Positions 15,232-28,139 of a stretch of DNA of 64,000 bases are shown here, piece after piece. The notes beneath the pieces were generated by a model. The model had not been told where the DNA came from and ran no database searches. It saw nothing but the letters and a program-made list of their open reading frames with translations. Position 1 is the stretch's first letter; each line of letters starts with the position of its first letter. The DNA lies in the NCBI GenBank assembly GCA_016946835.1, contig JACVTC010000003.1, positions 1,795,001-1,859,000 of the forward strand. Reading direction: 5' to 3'. This DNA is from Neocallimastix lanati (nom. inval.) (taxonomy: Eukaryota > Neocallimastigomycota > Neocallimastigomycetes > Neocallimastigales > Neocallimastigaceae). The translations under genes and the position numbers were made by a program.

Positions 15232-15585
15232 GGGGTATTTCGCCAAATTGCATTTCGCCAATTTTTTTGAAAGCATGTGGCGTATTAAAAAAATGTGGCA
15301 TTTCGCCAAATTGCAATTCGTCAAGTTGCATTTCGCCAAATTGAAAATTATTAAATAAATAAATCAATAAATAAAATTAAATATTATTAATATCGCATAA
15401 AAACAATTTTAAAAAAAATATTTTGAATTAATATTTATTTATTTATTCATTTATTTATATCAATACTCTACTTGTCGAAATGTAACCTGGCGAATAGCAA
15501 CTTGGGGAAATGCAACATTTTAATACTACGTCACTTGGCGAAATACAATCTGGCGAAATGCAATTTGGGGAAATGCAACTCTCCC
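15232..15585 (-). mobile_element. Non-autonomous DNA transposon (MITE-like), element B
   Basis: A compact 354-bp relative of element A in reverse orientation. Its right end is the inverse of GGGAGAGTTGCATTTCCCC, and its left end begins GGGGTATTTCGCC. Both subterminal regions carry several TTGCATTTCGCC-type units facing inward. The A/T interior is only about 100 bp, without the tandem array of element A. Flanking 9-bp repeats TAATAATAT mark the insertion. It has no coding capacity, so it would depend on a transposase encoded elsewhere. Confidence 0.85.
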
Positions 15586-15594
15586 TAATAATAT
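15586..15594 (+). repeat. Target-site duplication, right copy (element B)
   Basis: TAATAATAT, matching 15223-15231. Confidence 0.75.
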
Positions 15595-15982
15595 TAGACA
15601 TCTCCAGGACAGGCTCCAGGATATGAAATACCTTTTCATTGTGAAGTATGCATTATTAATTCATTTACATATCATTTCATATTATTTAAAAGATTACGAA
15701 TTATCTAGAAAAGACTTATTAATGGTAGTACTACCAATATTATTACAATCTTCTATACTAATACCATTGATTTTTAATTTCAAAGGGTTAATGGTAATAT
15801 AACTTCTAACCTTATTAAATAATTAAAATGAAATATTATTTTCCAACATCTTATTTCAATGAATTTAATATTAAATAATATATATATATATATATTCTCT
15901 TTTAGAATGGAATAAAAGAAATAACAAAGTAAGAAAATATATTAAAATTATATTAATTAGTATAAATATAATTATTATAAAC

Positions 15983-16047
15983 TGGAGAGTTGCATTTCCC
16001 CAAGTTGCATTTAGCCAAGTGGGTTATTATTAAAATGTTGAATTCCC
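15983..16047 (+). mobile_element. Miniature (about 65 bp) copy of the same transposon family
   Basis: The sequence follows the left end of element A (GGAGAGTTGCATTTCCCC, then the second unit and TTATTATTAAAATGTTG) and stops in CCC at the position of the family's next internal TTGCATTTCCCC unit. It is flanked by a 9-bp direct repeat, ATTATAAAC (15974-15982 and 16048-16056). So it looks like a complete insertion rather than a truncated piece. Confidence 0.7.
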
Positions 16048-16499
16048 ATTATAAACTATTTATTTATAACCATAATATTTATGTATATTATTAAAAATTT
16101 GTTTTGTTTATGTTCTAACTTTATCTATTTTAAGTAAGAGACTTATTTTTTTTAATAATATATAATTTATGATATTTATATATATAATGCATTTAATGGA
16201 TCATACATATTTCAATACATTAAATACTATTTTTATTTTAATTATATAAAAGAGACTTATAGAAAATAAAAATGAAAATAAAAATAAAAATAAAAAAGTT
16301 TAAAACAAAGTTATTATTATTACTTCTATGGATCCTATTCATTTGTAATACATTATTAGATGTTTAAAATTATAGTAAAAATTGTAATTAAATAATATTA
16401 ATTAAAATGTTAACTAAATTAAAAACTAAAAATACTTTATATTTTTAATTTATGAAATATCTTGTAGAACATAATATTAACAAAACTAAATGTATTGAT
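16048..16499. other. AT-rich DNA between the mini-element and the copia relic
   Basis: I see no gene and no clear 5' LTR. It could contain the decayed 5' part of the copia element that follows. Confidence 0.4.
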
Positions 16500-17173
16500 T
16501 GAAGATAAAAAAAGTTTCCATTCAATAAATCTACCTTTTGTGCTTCAAGATTCTTAAAATTAAATTCATTCTTCACTCTGATGTATTAGGTTCCCTAATA
16601 TTATCAAGAAATAATTATTAATATGTAATTACCCTTCTTGATGAATATAGTAGGAAAAGTTGGATTTATTTGATGAAGAAAAGATTCGTGATCCCTGATA
16701 TTTTCGTTCATTTCGTTAAAATAAACAGAATTTTATTTGTTTCTTCTTTATTTCAAATAAAATAAGTTTCAATCAAATTCAAAAAGAAGTATTATTTTAG
16801 GACATAATTCATACCAAATGGCTATATTATTATTGACTATGAAACATTTAAAACACACATAGTTCATAATCCTGTTTTTGAAGAAGAAATGCCAGGAAAT
16901 TTCAACTTAGTAAATAAAGAACCCTATGATGAGAACTATAATTTGTCTCCTTTACGTATTAACGGTGATATAGACGACTATAAGGATATAAGCATTGATG
17001 ATGAGGGAAATATTAAATAAAAATTCCATATATATAATTATTAATCCTTTGAACAACACAAACGTTTTATTTGAAAATAAAAATTACTTTTACTAAAGAT
17101 TTAAATATTGATAAATTTGATCAAATACACAGTTAAAAAACAAGTATAATGATACAACACCTAATATTAACAT

Positions 17174-17214
<41 letters not shown>

Positions 17215-18413
17215 TACCAGCAACAATAATTCTAAGCAAAAATATATATACAATGAAGACAACAATATTGATTGTATAAATAAAACTGTAAATAAAAATA
17301 TTCATTATTATAAAAACAAAATAAGGTAATCAAATTGCAATAAGCAATATTTATAAAATAATAAATGAATTAAAAGATTTAATACAAAATAATAATTACA
17401 TTAATAAATTAATTCAAAATGATATACTTCCAAGTATTTATGAAGTAAGCAAAGATTTCACCAATATTGAAAACAATTGAAATAAATATCCTAATAATAA
17501 TGTAAGCAATAATATATAACAACTTTCCAAACAAGATGAAAATAATAAAATATTGAACAAATTTCCAATTGATACATTTGATATCAATGAATATATAATT
17601 CAAAATTCAAAAATTAATCCTGTTGATATAATTTCTGATGAAGTTAACAAGAAAACCTATATATTCTTATTGAAAATAATAAAAATCCTGAAAATCCTGA
17701 AATTTTCAATTATAATGACCTAAATTTAAATAAAAATATTTTAAAAAAATAAAAATGAAATTAAATTATTTAAAATAGATGAGAATTTAAATAACGAGGA
17801 ATGAAGAAACAAATAAAACAAAAAAACAAAATTTTAAAAAATAAAAATTACAAGTTACAAAAAAGAAAAAAATTTTATTAATAAAAAATAAAAATTATAA
17901 CAAAGATTACTGAAAATTAAAAAAGACATTATATGATTAGAAGTAGGCTGGTCGCGAATGGAATCAAACAATTGCAAATATTTAATTGAAAATGGACTAT
18001 AACAATTAAGAAGTGAACACTATTTATTCGTTAAGTAGGACAATAAAAATAATGTGTCATGAATGTAATGACATGTTAATTACAGATATTAAAAGAGAAA
18101 ATTCTAAATTTACTAATATTATTAATAATTAATTTAAAAGATCCAAATTCGAAGAGTCAATCACATTTTAGGTTTAAATATTAGAAGATATAAATTAGGA
18201 TATACAATCTCCCAAGAAAATTATACCAATAGTTAAAAAATTGATCATGTTAAAATAATTATAATGAAAAATATTGAAAGAAAAGAAGTAATTTTACATT
18301 ATATTAAATATGAGGAAATTTTAGCTGATGTTTTAATAAAATATTTTAATGAAAATCAAATAACTAATTTTACAAGCAAAAAACTTCTTTTATAATACTT
18401 TGTTTTGGGGGAA
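16500..18413 (+). mobile_element. Ty1/copia retrotransposon relic (integrase to RNase H)
   Basis: Fragments of a copia Pol polyprotein appear in order. HSDVLGSL (about 16576-16598) and ITLLDEYSRKSWIYLMKKRF (about 16629-16687) are integrase core. GYIIIDYETFKTHIVHNPVF is the integrase C-terminal type segment. An Asn-rich hinge follows. SRLVANGIKQ (about 17944-17973) is the RT start, LGLNIRRYKLGYTISQENY (about 18168-18226) late RT, and KYEEILADVLIKYFNENQIT (about 18309-18368) the RNase H tail. At the catalytic box YVDDM the sequence now reads C-N-D-M (18064-18075), so one catalytic Asp is lost, and much of RT is deleted. A GGGGG purine tract (18407-18411) precedes the LTR candidate. Dead element. 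Confidence 0.85.
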
Positions 18414-18922
18414 TGTTAAAAAATTGATATTTTTAGTTTAAATTTTTAATTAATATTTAATCAAAACTTTTATTTTTATTATAATTTTAAATATTAAAAG
18501 ATGTATTACAAATAAATAGGATATATAATAATAATGTTTATATAGTTCATGATACAAATAATATAATTTAAAAATTTTAATAAATCTCTTTTATATAATT
18601 TATTATTTAAGCATGTATTTAATATAATAAAATATATATGTTCCGTTGAATGTAATTTTTCTAATGTAAAAAAAACTAAATTAAATATTATTAAAAAATA
18701 AATCCTTCTAAACAAAAAAAAAAAAAAAAAATCTTATTAAAAAAATGAATATTAATTTTGAATTATCAACAATTAAAAAATAAATATATTAAAATCTTTA
18801 ACACTATTTATAAAAATAACCCTTTTGATAAATAAAGTTTTTATATAAAATTTTTGTATTTTTATATATTTGTCTATATTGTTCTGGAGAATCAAAATAT
18901 ATAAAATTTTATAAATTTAACA
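18414..18922 (+). repeat. Probable 3' LTR of the copia relic
   Basis: The segment begins TGTTAAA directly after the polypurine tract and ends TTTAACA, giving TG...CA termini with a 7-bp inverted repeat at a plausible LTR length of 509 bp. No matching 5' copy was found upstream, so the right edge is a guess. Confidence 0.45.
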
Positions 18923-19379
18923 ATATAGATATATTAATGTCAAATATTAAAAGAGAGGTAATATATTAGTATGTTTTTCTTTTATTTTTATTTTTTTTAC
19001 TGGAAAAACAATATATATATATTTCATACAGCTTTAAGAGTTTCTTTAAGATAATACTTGTTTTTAACTTTTTACTAACCCAGATGTTTAATAAATATTA
19101 AAATAATAAGGCTAAAAAATGATTATTTTTACTTTTTGAATATATAAATTATTTTTTCATATTGTATAATTTATTTTTTGAAATTTTATTTTATTTTCAT
19201 TTTCTTTTTTTTTTTATTTAATTTTATTTTTATTTTTAATTTCTTTTTATTTTATTTTTATGTCTTATATAAAATGAAATATATATCACTCTAGATTTAT
19301 ATAATATATTAAATCTTTTATAATAATAAAAATTTGGTGATTTATATGTTGATTATTGTAACTTTCAAAACTCTAGTGT
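18923..19379. other. AT-rich non-coding DNA
   Basis: Nothing gene-like is seen. Confidence 0.55.
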
Positions 19380-19495
19380 TAATAATAATAAATAATAAAT
19401 AATAAATAATAAATAATAAATAATAAATAATAAATAATAAATAATAAATAATAAATAATAAATAATAAATAATAAATAATAAATAATAAATAATA
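19380..19495 (+). repeat. 7-bp microsatellite, (AATAAAT)n
   Basis: About 16 consecutive copies of a 7-bp AATAAAT-type unit with no interruption that I can see. Confidence 0.9.
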
Positions 19496-19619
19496 CAATG
19501 TAAAATAATAACTAATAACTGATAAATTAATAAATAAATAAATAAATTTTTAAGAGTTATTTGATTAATTAAAATATATAAAAATATGAATAATTAAATT
19601 AAAAAATAAAATTTAATAA

Positions 19620-19935
19620 AAACTAAAATAATTAATTCTTGTTAAGACCAATTTAGTATTAAACTTTTTTGTTTATATGCTTTGACATTTTTTTTGTTTC
19701 AAATAGATTTTTCAGCACTTAATCTATGAGAAGATTAGTATTCTTCCTTAGATAATGGTTCAATAAATCATTGAAAAGAAGCCCGTTGTATAAAGCGGCA
19801 TATAAAGAATGTCTTTCATATTAACCTTGCTTAGAGAGAGGTCCTTCTTTGCTGAAAAGATATGGCAAAGAATACAATGAAAGTCTTTTACGTTTAAGGA
19901 AGAGGCCCTGTTGTCTTCCCCTCTAATTAATCCTA
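19620..19935. other. GC-richer island, unassigned
   Basis: The composition rises between about 19690 and 19930 (AAGAAGCCCGTTGTATAAAG, GGAAGAGGCCCTGTTGTCTT). One plus-strand frame reads LKRSPLYKAAYKECLS and then RPCCLPL with a stop between. No known family is recognised. It is probably another element fragment. Confidence 0.35.
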
Positions 19936-21409
19936 GTCTAAATAAAAATTAATAATTTTTTAAAAATTATTATACTCTTTATTTGATATTTCATTTCATA
20001 ATATATATAATATTATATGTAACATTATCTCTTTGTAATATATTATTTATTTTATTTTTGTTTTATTTTGATTTTATTTTTCATTTATGTGTAATTTTTT
20101 TTTCATTAATGTATTCAATTTTATAAATATATATATTATATTATAATTTAATATATAAAGGATTAATATATATTAAATATAAATGTTCAAATTAATTATT
20201 AAATAAATAAATAAATAAAAGATTTTTTAATATATAATATAAAAGATTTTATTAAAATATTTATAACTTAAATTATTTACTATTTATAAATAATTTATAT
20301 ATATTTATATACATATATTTTTTTTCTATTTTTTTTTTTATTTATTTACTTTTTTTTCATCCTATCTGTTATATAATTTAAAAAAAAAGAGTGTTTTTTT
20401 TTATTTTATATAATATTAAAACAAAATTTAAAGCTTTTTATAAATAAAATTAAAAATAACGAAAATAGTTCTAAATAGTTTTTGATTAAAAAAGTTATTT
20501 GGAATTGTTATTTTTAATTATTCTATATAGAGAATAAGTGATAAATAATAAATAAATATTGTAAATTATAATTATCAATAATAAACAAAAATATATTTTT
20601 AATCTCATAAACTTTATTTCATTGGCTTTTTTTTTTTTTCTTTTTTCTTTCTTTCTTTTTTTTTTTTCGATTACTTAAAAGAAAAGTTAAAGAAGAAATA
20701 ATAAACAAAATATAAATATAATAATAAATATTATAAAAAAAGGTTTGTTTAAATTATAATAAAAGGTAAAAAAAATAATTATAAATATTTATATTTATTA
20801 ATAAAATTATTTATTTTATTATAATTTATTTATATCAATTTTTTGTTTGTTTTTATTTTATTTTTGTTATTTTATTATTTATTAAAATTATCAATTTATA
20901 GATATTTTAGTATTTACTAAAAAAGAACAAAACATCTATTCATTTGAATCATATTTTATTTAAGGCAAAAAAAAATAAATAATTTATTGTTTGTTTTCCT
21001 TAAAAAAATAAATATTTACTATATTTTATAAGATATTTATTTTTATTTCACTTATTTTAACATCAAATCAAGAAATATTTGTTTATTTATTATCGAATAA
21101 AAATAAATTATAAGGTTTTAAAAGATAATACCTTACATTTTGAAAATAATTGAATATTTTTTCATTATAGTCTATATAAACATAATTATTTTAAGGATCA
21201 TTTTTAAATAAGTAAGTTTATAAATAAATAATAAAATATAATAATAAAACATAAATTATATTTATTAGTATTGTGAATTTTAATATTAATAATCTTTTTG
21301 TAAACAATATTCTAAATAAAAAAAAATATAATTTATTATAATTTATAATTCGATATATTAATATTAAATAAACAATTTTGATAGTATTAGAAAAAAAATA
21401 ATAATAAAG
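19936..21409. other. AT-rich upstream region of XRN1
   Basis: Almost pure A/T with T-tracts near 20625-20670, and no gene. It must include the XRN1 promoter and 5' UTR, but no specific element can be called. Confidence 0.55.
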
Positions 21410-24400
21410 ATGGGTATTCCAAAGTTTTTTAGATGGATTAGGTAAATAAAAATAAAAATTTAAATATGAGTTTTTATTATTGTTTATTATTGTTTTTTCT
21501 ATTATTTTTATGTTTATTTATATTTTTTAACTAATACAAAAATAAATATTAATATATTATATTTAATTCTTAATAAATATTATTAGTGAAAGATATCCAT
21601 TATGTAGTCAACTTGTGGAAGAAAATAAAATTCCAGAATTTGGTATATATAAATATAATTATTAATTTATTGATAAAAAACTATTTTAAGTTATATTCTT
21701 TAGAGAATGTATTTTACCTCGTTAATTAATGAAAAAATTTCTAATATTATATAAAATAGATAATTTATACTTGGATATGAATGGTGTAATTCATAATTGC
21801 TCACATCCTAAGGTGGATGATGCGAAATTTAGAATTTCGGAAGAACAAATTTATATTGGTATTTTTCATTATGTTGAAATGTTATTTTCAAAGATAAAAC
21901 CAAAAAATACATTCTTTATTGCAGTTGATGGTGTAGCTCCAAGAGCAAAAATGAATCAACAAAGATCTCGTCGTTTCCGTGCTGCCCAAACTGCTCAAGA
22001 ATTAAAGCAAGAAGCTTTAGCAAAAGGTGAAGTTTTACCAGATGAAGATCCATTTGATTCAAATTGTATTACACCAGGTACAGAATTTATGGCAAAGCTT
22101 TCGGTTCAAATGGACTATTTTATTAAAAAGAAAATGAATGAAGATGCTAACTGGAGAAAAGTAAATGTTATTTTTTCTGGTCATGAAGTTCCAGGGGAAG
22201 GTGAACATAAAATTATGGATTATATTAGATATTTAAAAACTCTTCCAAATTACAATCCAAATTTACGTCATTGCATTTATGGTTTAGATTCTGATTTAAT
22301 TGTCCTTTCTTTAATTAGTCATGAACCACATTTTGCTCTTCTCCGTGAAGAAATTATTTTTGGACGTCAAAAGAAAACCGATAGCAAAAACTTTTTAAAT
22401 TTTGAATCTCAGCTTTTCTATCTTCTTCATACAGCTAATTTACGTGAATATATTAATGCTGAATTTACAATGTTAAAACAAGTTAAAGGATTCGACTTTG
22501 ACTTAGAAAAAATTATTGATGATTTTGCATTAATGACTTTCTTTGTTGGTAATGATTTCTTACCAAATTTACCTTCTTTAGAAATTAATCAAAATGCTTT
22601 TGGTATTCTTTTTGATTTATATAAACAATTAGTACCAACTATAGGTTATCTTCACAATAGAGGTAAATTAAACATTAAAACATTTGAAACATTTATTAGT
22701 CATTTAAAGAAATATGAATTGGATGTTTTTAATAGTCAACTTGTTGATACTGATTTTATGAAAGCAAAGTCGGTTAAAAATGATCAAGACAAAATGAAAT
22801 TGAAAATTGAAATGACCCCATATCAAGGAAAAATTTTTGAAAAAATAAAGAATGGCTTTTTAAATGGTAAACCTGAACAGTTATCCTTATCAACTTTAAG
22901 TAAAAAGAATAAAGAATTTACAACAGTTTTATGTGAAAGAATGGGAATTCCATACAGAAATGATGTTAATCAAAATGGTAACAGCTGTTTAGTTATTGAT
23001 TTTATTAAGAAGCCAAAAGAAGATGGAGAACCAGATGATTCAGTTCCAAAGGTTGAATTAAGGGATTGTATGAATGTTATTGCTGACTATGATGCTATTA
23101 AAAAGGAATTAGATGAAAAGGTTGAAATTAAAGATCCATATGCGGATCCAAAATTCATACAGTGGAAGAAAGATTATTATATGACCAAAATGAAACTTGA
23201 TTATGATGATGATAAACAATTAAAGGAAATTGTTTATCATTATATTGAAGGCATTCAATGGGTTTTATATTACTATTATGAAGGTATTCCATCCTGGGGA
23301 TGGTTCTTCCCATATCATTATGCTCCAAAAATATCAGATATTGAAAATATCTCAGAATTTGATATTAAATTTGAACTCGGTGAACCTTTCCATCCATTTG
23401 AACAACTTATGAGTGTTTTACCATCGGCTAGTAGACAATTAATTCCATCTGTTTACCGAGATCTTATGACTGATGATAGTTCACCACTTAAAGAATTTTA
23501 CCCTGAAGAATTTTCTGTTGATTTAAATGGTAAAAAGAATAGTTGGGAAGCTATTGTATTAATTCCATTTATTGATCAGGATAAATTAATTGCTGAGTTA
23601 AAAAAGCGTGAAAATCTTTTAACCGATGAAGAAAAGAAGAGAAATCAATTTAGAGATGCAACTCTTTATAAATATAATGAAAAGTTTGTAACTAAATGTG
23701 ATTCACCACTTCCTCTTTACTTCCCTAATATTGCTGAATGTCATACTCAAGCGAAGGAATTCAAGCAAAAAAGATTAACTTCTAAAGAAGTAGTTAAAGA
23801 AATTAGTCAAGATTCTTTATTAGGAAAGACCTTATTAGGTGGTTTTCCATGTTTCCAATCAATTCCATTTACACCTTCATTAGAGTTACATGGTGTAAAA
23901 GTATTTAATAGTGAAAGTCAAAAGGAATCCATTGTTTTAAATGTTGTTGATTTATTTAAGAATAAATCTGCTGAAAACATAGCATTAGAAATGTTATCAA
24001 GACCGGTTTATGTGGACTGGCCTTTCTTATATGAAGGATATGTTGTCAGTATTATGGATGAAAAGTTCGAATATTATTTCAATAATAATGACAGTAAAAC
24101 TCATAAGAACTTAAACAGACGTCCATTGTCTGAACGCGACAAGGCAAGTTTCATTCAGTCTTCTCTCACAATAGAACATAATTATAGTAAGAAAATGGGT
24201 GTTGTTATTGGTTCAGTGAAATACATAGCTAAAGTTGCTTTATTGAAAGGAATGAAAAGATTAAGTGATGGTTCATTAGTTAAAGAATATGAGAATACTG
24301 TTAATCAATATGCTCTTCAAACCATTATTAAAGATGTTAAAAATAAGGATACAAGATATATTGAGAAGCCACCAATTGAAGGTTTAAAGGAATTCCCATT

Positions 24401-26720
24401 AGGAACTTCTGTGTTCTTGCTGGAAAATAATCAATATTATGGTTCTCCAGGTACTGTTGTTGGCTACAATGGAGATTATTTAACTATTGATATTTTACCT
24501 GATCAATATGGCCAAATTAACAAGAGTATAAAAGAAATTGTTCAAGTTAACTCTAAGAATTTACAATATTTACCAAGTTGGCAAGTAGCTAAAGAATTAA
24601 ATATTAGCCCATTGACATTATCAAGAGTAACATCTTCTTTCTTAATTGATTGTAAATCACATGATAAAAAGGTAAACATTGGTTTAAGTTTAAAGTTCGA
24701 TGGAAAAGAAAAGAAAGTTATAAATTACACTAAAAAGGAGGAAAAGGGATGGCAATATAGTACCCTTGCCGTCGAACATATTAAAAAGTACAAAAAGGCA
24801 TTTGGAGAAGTCTTTGAATATTTAGAAAAATTAACAAGTCAAAAATTCAAAGATGTTTGTGATACGGATATTTTCCCAGAAGATGAAGCAAAAGAAAAGG
24901 TAGAAAAAATTCAGCAATGGCTGAATGAAAATGAAACAGGAAATGTAGTTAATATTGAAACAGAAATTTTAGAACAAGATGTTGTTTCAAAAATTGAAGA
25001 TTTTGTTGAATCTAAATTAAAGGAAGGAATAGAACCACCAAAGACTTTGAGATTAAAGAACATTCAAAGAAATAAAGTTTTAAAGCCATGCCATGCTGAA
25101 TATCGTTTAGGTGATCAACAATTTAGTGTTGGTGATCGTATTATAGGTGTTCAAGATTATGAAAACATTCCATTAGGTTTAAAGGGTACTGTAATTGCTG
25201 TTAAAAAGAATAATGTTGATATTTTATTTGATCAACAACATATGAGTTGTTCAGACTTGGGTGGTAGATGTAAAACTTATCGTGGTATGACAGTTCATAA
25301 ATATTCTATTTTGAATTTAAGTTGTATTCAACCTCCACCAGAATTAATGAAGGTTGAAAAACCATCATTAAATACTATTATTTCAAATAAAAAATATTAT
25401 GATAAGAATGAAAAAGGTAATAACAGTCCAAAATCTCAACAAACCAAACAATATTTGAGAAGATTCTACAGTTCAGATTATAAAATAGATAAAAAGGATC
25501 CCACTACACAAGAGGAAAAAGTTGCAAGACAAAAGTCCTTCAATCAACCACCACCAGCGGTCAATGCTTGGAACAAAAAGAATATTACCATTTTATCTAA
25601 TTCAAATAATAAAGGTAGAAATTCACCACCAAATGAAAAGAAAAATTTAGCAAAGAAAGATAATAATACCAACACAACTAGTAACAACAATAATAATAAA
25701 AATAATAATAATTTAGATTCTATGTCTATTAATATCAAAAAAATGTTAAATATTAACCCTGATGATACAAGATTTAATAAGAGAAAGGAAGATGTTAAAA
25801 AAGGAATTTCTGTTGAAGAACTTGAAAAGAAAATAATTGGAAAGAATGAAACCACAGAGACTGCTAATAATACGAAATCTGATGCTGCTTCAAATGCTAC
25901 ATCAAAGACAACCCCTACTAAAGATAACAAACCAGAACCAGTAAAGCAAGAATCATTACAAGATATGTCCAATAATATTTTAAATATTTTAAGAGATGAT
26001 AATCCAAATAAAGAAAATGCTCCTCCACCACCACCTCCTCCAATGGATATTCCAATGATGCCAGGTATGTACCCACCATTCTATATTCCAACACCACCAC
26101 AAATGTATCCTCCACCCCCATCAATAATACAAGGTGGTATGAGTCCACCACCAATGATTCCACAATTCTTTGGAATACCATTTAATATGATGGACCAAAA
26201 TGGTATGAATATGCGACCACCACCACCATTCGTTAATCCAGCCATGATGAATAATCCAGTTCTTCCAAATAATACTAATCCAGCTTCTACTAATGATAAT
26301 ACTAATACAAATGCTGTTGATGACAATAAAAATAATTCAACTAGTACAAATTCAAATGATAATACAAATTCAAATGCAAATGCTAATGTTAATGACAACG
26401 CTAATGCAAATAATAACAAAAATCATAATAACAGAAATAATAATAGTACTAATAAGAACAACAGAAATAATGGTAATAGAAATAACAATAGAAATAACTA
26501 TTATAAGAATAAGAATAACAATAGATATAATAATAATAATGGTAATAGTAATAATAACAACAATAATAATGGCAATGGCAATAATAGAAATAATAATAAT
26601 AGAGGTTACAATAAAAACACAAACAACAATTACAATAGAAATAATAATAGAAACAGATATAATAATCAAAATAACAACAATAAAAAGGTTAATACTACTT
26701 CTACACCAAATAATAGTTAA
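21410..26720 (+). CDS. XRN1: 5'-3' exoribonuclease 1 (XRN1/KEM1)
   Basis: Degrades decapped, 5'-monophosphate RNA processively in the cytoplasm and completes 5'-3' mRNA decay. Three exons, 21410-21441, 21587-21642 and 21760-26720, give 1,682 residues. The two tiny 5' exons supply the invariant MGIPKFFRWI and SERYPLCSQLVEENKIPEF. All active-site acids are in place: D35 (LDMNG), D86 (VDGVAP), E176 and E178 (GEGEHK), D206 and D208 (GLDSDLIVL) and D295 (GNDFLP). The basic QQRSRRFR strip follows D86. The conserved helical block GIPSWGWFFPYHYAP and the later SH3/winged-helix part (LGLKGTVIAV, CKTYRGM) follow. From about residue 1280 the chain is low complexity, with a Pro/Met-rich patch (about 1450-1515) and an Asn/Arg-rich tail (about 1530-1682). 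A downstream in-frame ATG at 21729 lies in intron 2 and is not the start. Confidence 0.96.
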
Positions 26721-27366
26721 AATTGAAAAACAAAAACAAAAACAAAAAACAAAACAAAAAATTACACACAAAAATATAAATATATATAATGCTATAAAAA
26801 AAATTATTAAAAAATAGACATATATATATTATTTTCTTTATATTTTTATTAAATTTTTATAATATTCTTATTTTTATTTTTTTTATTATTTTATTTTTTT
26901 TTTTTAAAAAAAAAAAAGGATTAGAATTTAAATTCGATTTTTATTTTTATTTTTATTTTTTAATTTTTATTTTTATTTTTATTTTTTTTTGTTTTGTTTT
27001 GTTTTTCATTTATCATTATCATTTTATTTTTATTACTATTTAATTAATGTTAATTATTTTTAAATTAATAAGTAGTATGAAAAAATAAATAAAAATTAAT
27101 AATAATGGTAATTTTGAAATTAAAATAATATAAATAATATATAAAATATAAAATATTAAAAATAAAAAATTAGTAAATAAATAAATAAATAAATAATAAA
27201 GCAATTAAAAATAATAAAATTAATAAATTCTTGACATGAATTAAAATTAATAATTCATATTAAATATCTCTTTATTATTTTTATTTTGTTTAATTTTTAT
27301 TTTATTATTATTAGAGTTCATAAATTTTTAAATACAAATTCTTTTTTTTATTATTTATTATATTAT
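26721..27366. other. A-rich 3' UTR and AT-rich spacer
   Basis: An (AAAAAC)n-like stretch follows the XRN1 stop (26730-26762). Then comes A/T DNA with no gene. Confidence 0.6.
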
Positions 27367-27593
27367 GCTCTCTCTCCCTTTACGTATTGTAGGAGATAAA
27401 GATAATATCATCATGGGTTAGATTATACTGTTAGGAACTGGAGAAGTACTCTGAAAAAAAATCTGCTAGAAAATTCTCAGTAATAATAAGCATGTCAGAG
27501 CGCCATTGCTGAATTCCTCAGTATGGCTGCCGAGCAGGGACATTTCTGCCTATATACAAGTGTTGCCACTATCTCAATATTTCACACCTGAAA

Positions 27594-27632
<39 letters not shown>

Positions 27633-27634
27633 AT
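27367..27634 (+). mobile_element. Possible retroposon with (AAAT)n tail
   Basis: A 220-bp body of clearly higher GC (for example GTATGGCTGCCGAGCAGGGA) ends abruptly in about eleven AAAT units (27591-27634). A unique body with a simple-repeat 3' tail is the usual layout of a SINE or a truncated LINE 3' end. No tRNA promoter boxes or protein motif were recognised, so the identity is open. Confidence 0.4.
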
Positions 27635-28139
27635 TTAGAAAAATTAAGAAAATTTTCAACTATTAATAATAATTTTGTACGACAGAAATCTGGTAATTTT
27701 TTTTTTTTTCAATAGATTATTATTACTCTGTCATTTATATCATAATTCTCAATGATATCATTTTCTAGGTCTCTTCCATTATCAATTAATTAGGAAATTT
27801 GGATTCCTTTTTTTTTTTTTTTTTTTTTTTTTTTGTTTTTGTTTTGTTTTGTTTTGTTTTGTTTTCGTTTTTGTTTTTGTTTTTGTTTTTGTTTTTTTTT
27901 TCCAAATTCATGCACTTTTCCTTTTGTAATCATTATTAAGATAAAGATTCTTATTGTTTTAATACATATACATATATTAATATTAATTTATAAAAATTTA
28001 TAAAGAGAAGGTTTTTTTTTTGAAAATAAATTATTTAAATAATTATTGAAAGATTTTGATGTATTATTATAATAATTCTTTTTCAATAAAGCTTTTTCAT
28101 TTCATTTGATTTTTTACCATTTAATTATTTATCCAAAGT
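27635..28139. other. T-rich simple-sequence spacer
   Basis: Contains T-tracts and (GTTTT)n/(GTTTTT)n arrays at 27830-27900. No gene. Confidence 0.6.

Noticed and set aside
21729-21759. ATG at 21729 as XRN1 start
   Set aside because: It lies in intron 2; exons at 21410 and 21587 restore the invariant Xrn1 N-terminus in phase.
25544-26771. Several long minus-strand and off-frame readings
   Set aside because: Shadows of the Asn/Pro-rich XRN1 tail, where GTT/ATT codons keep other frames open.
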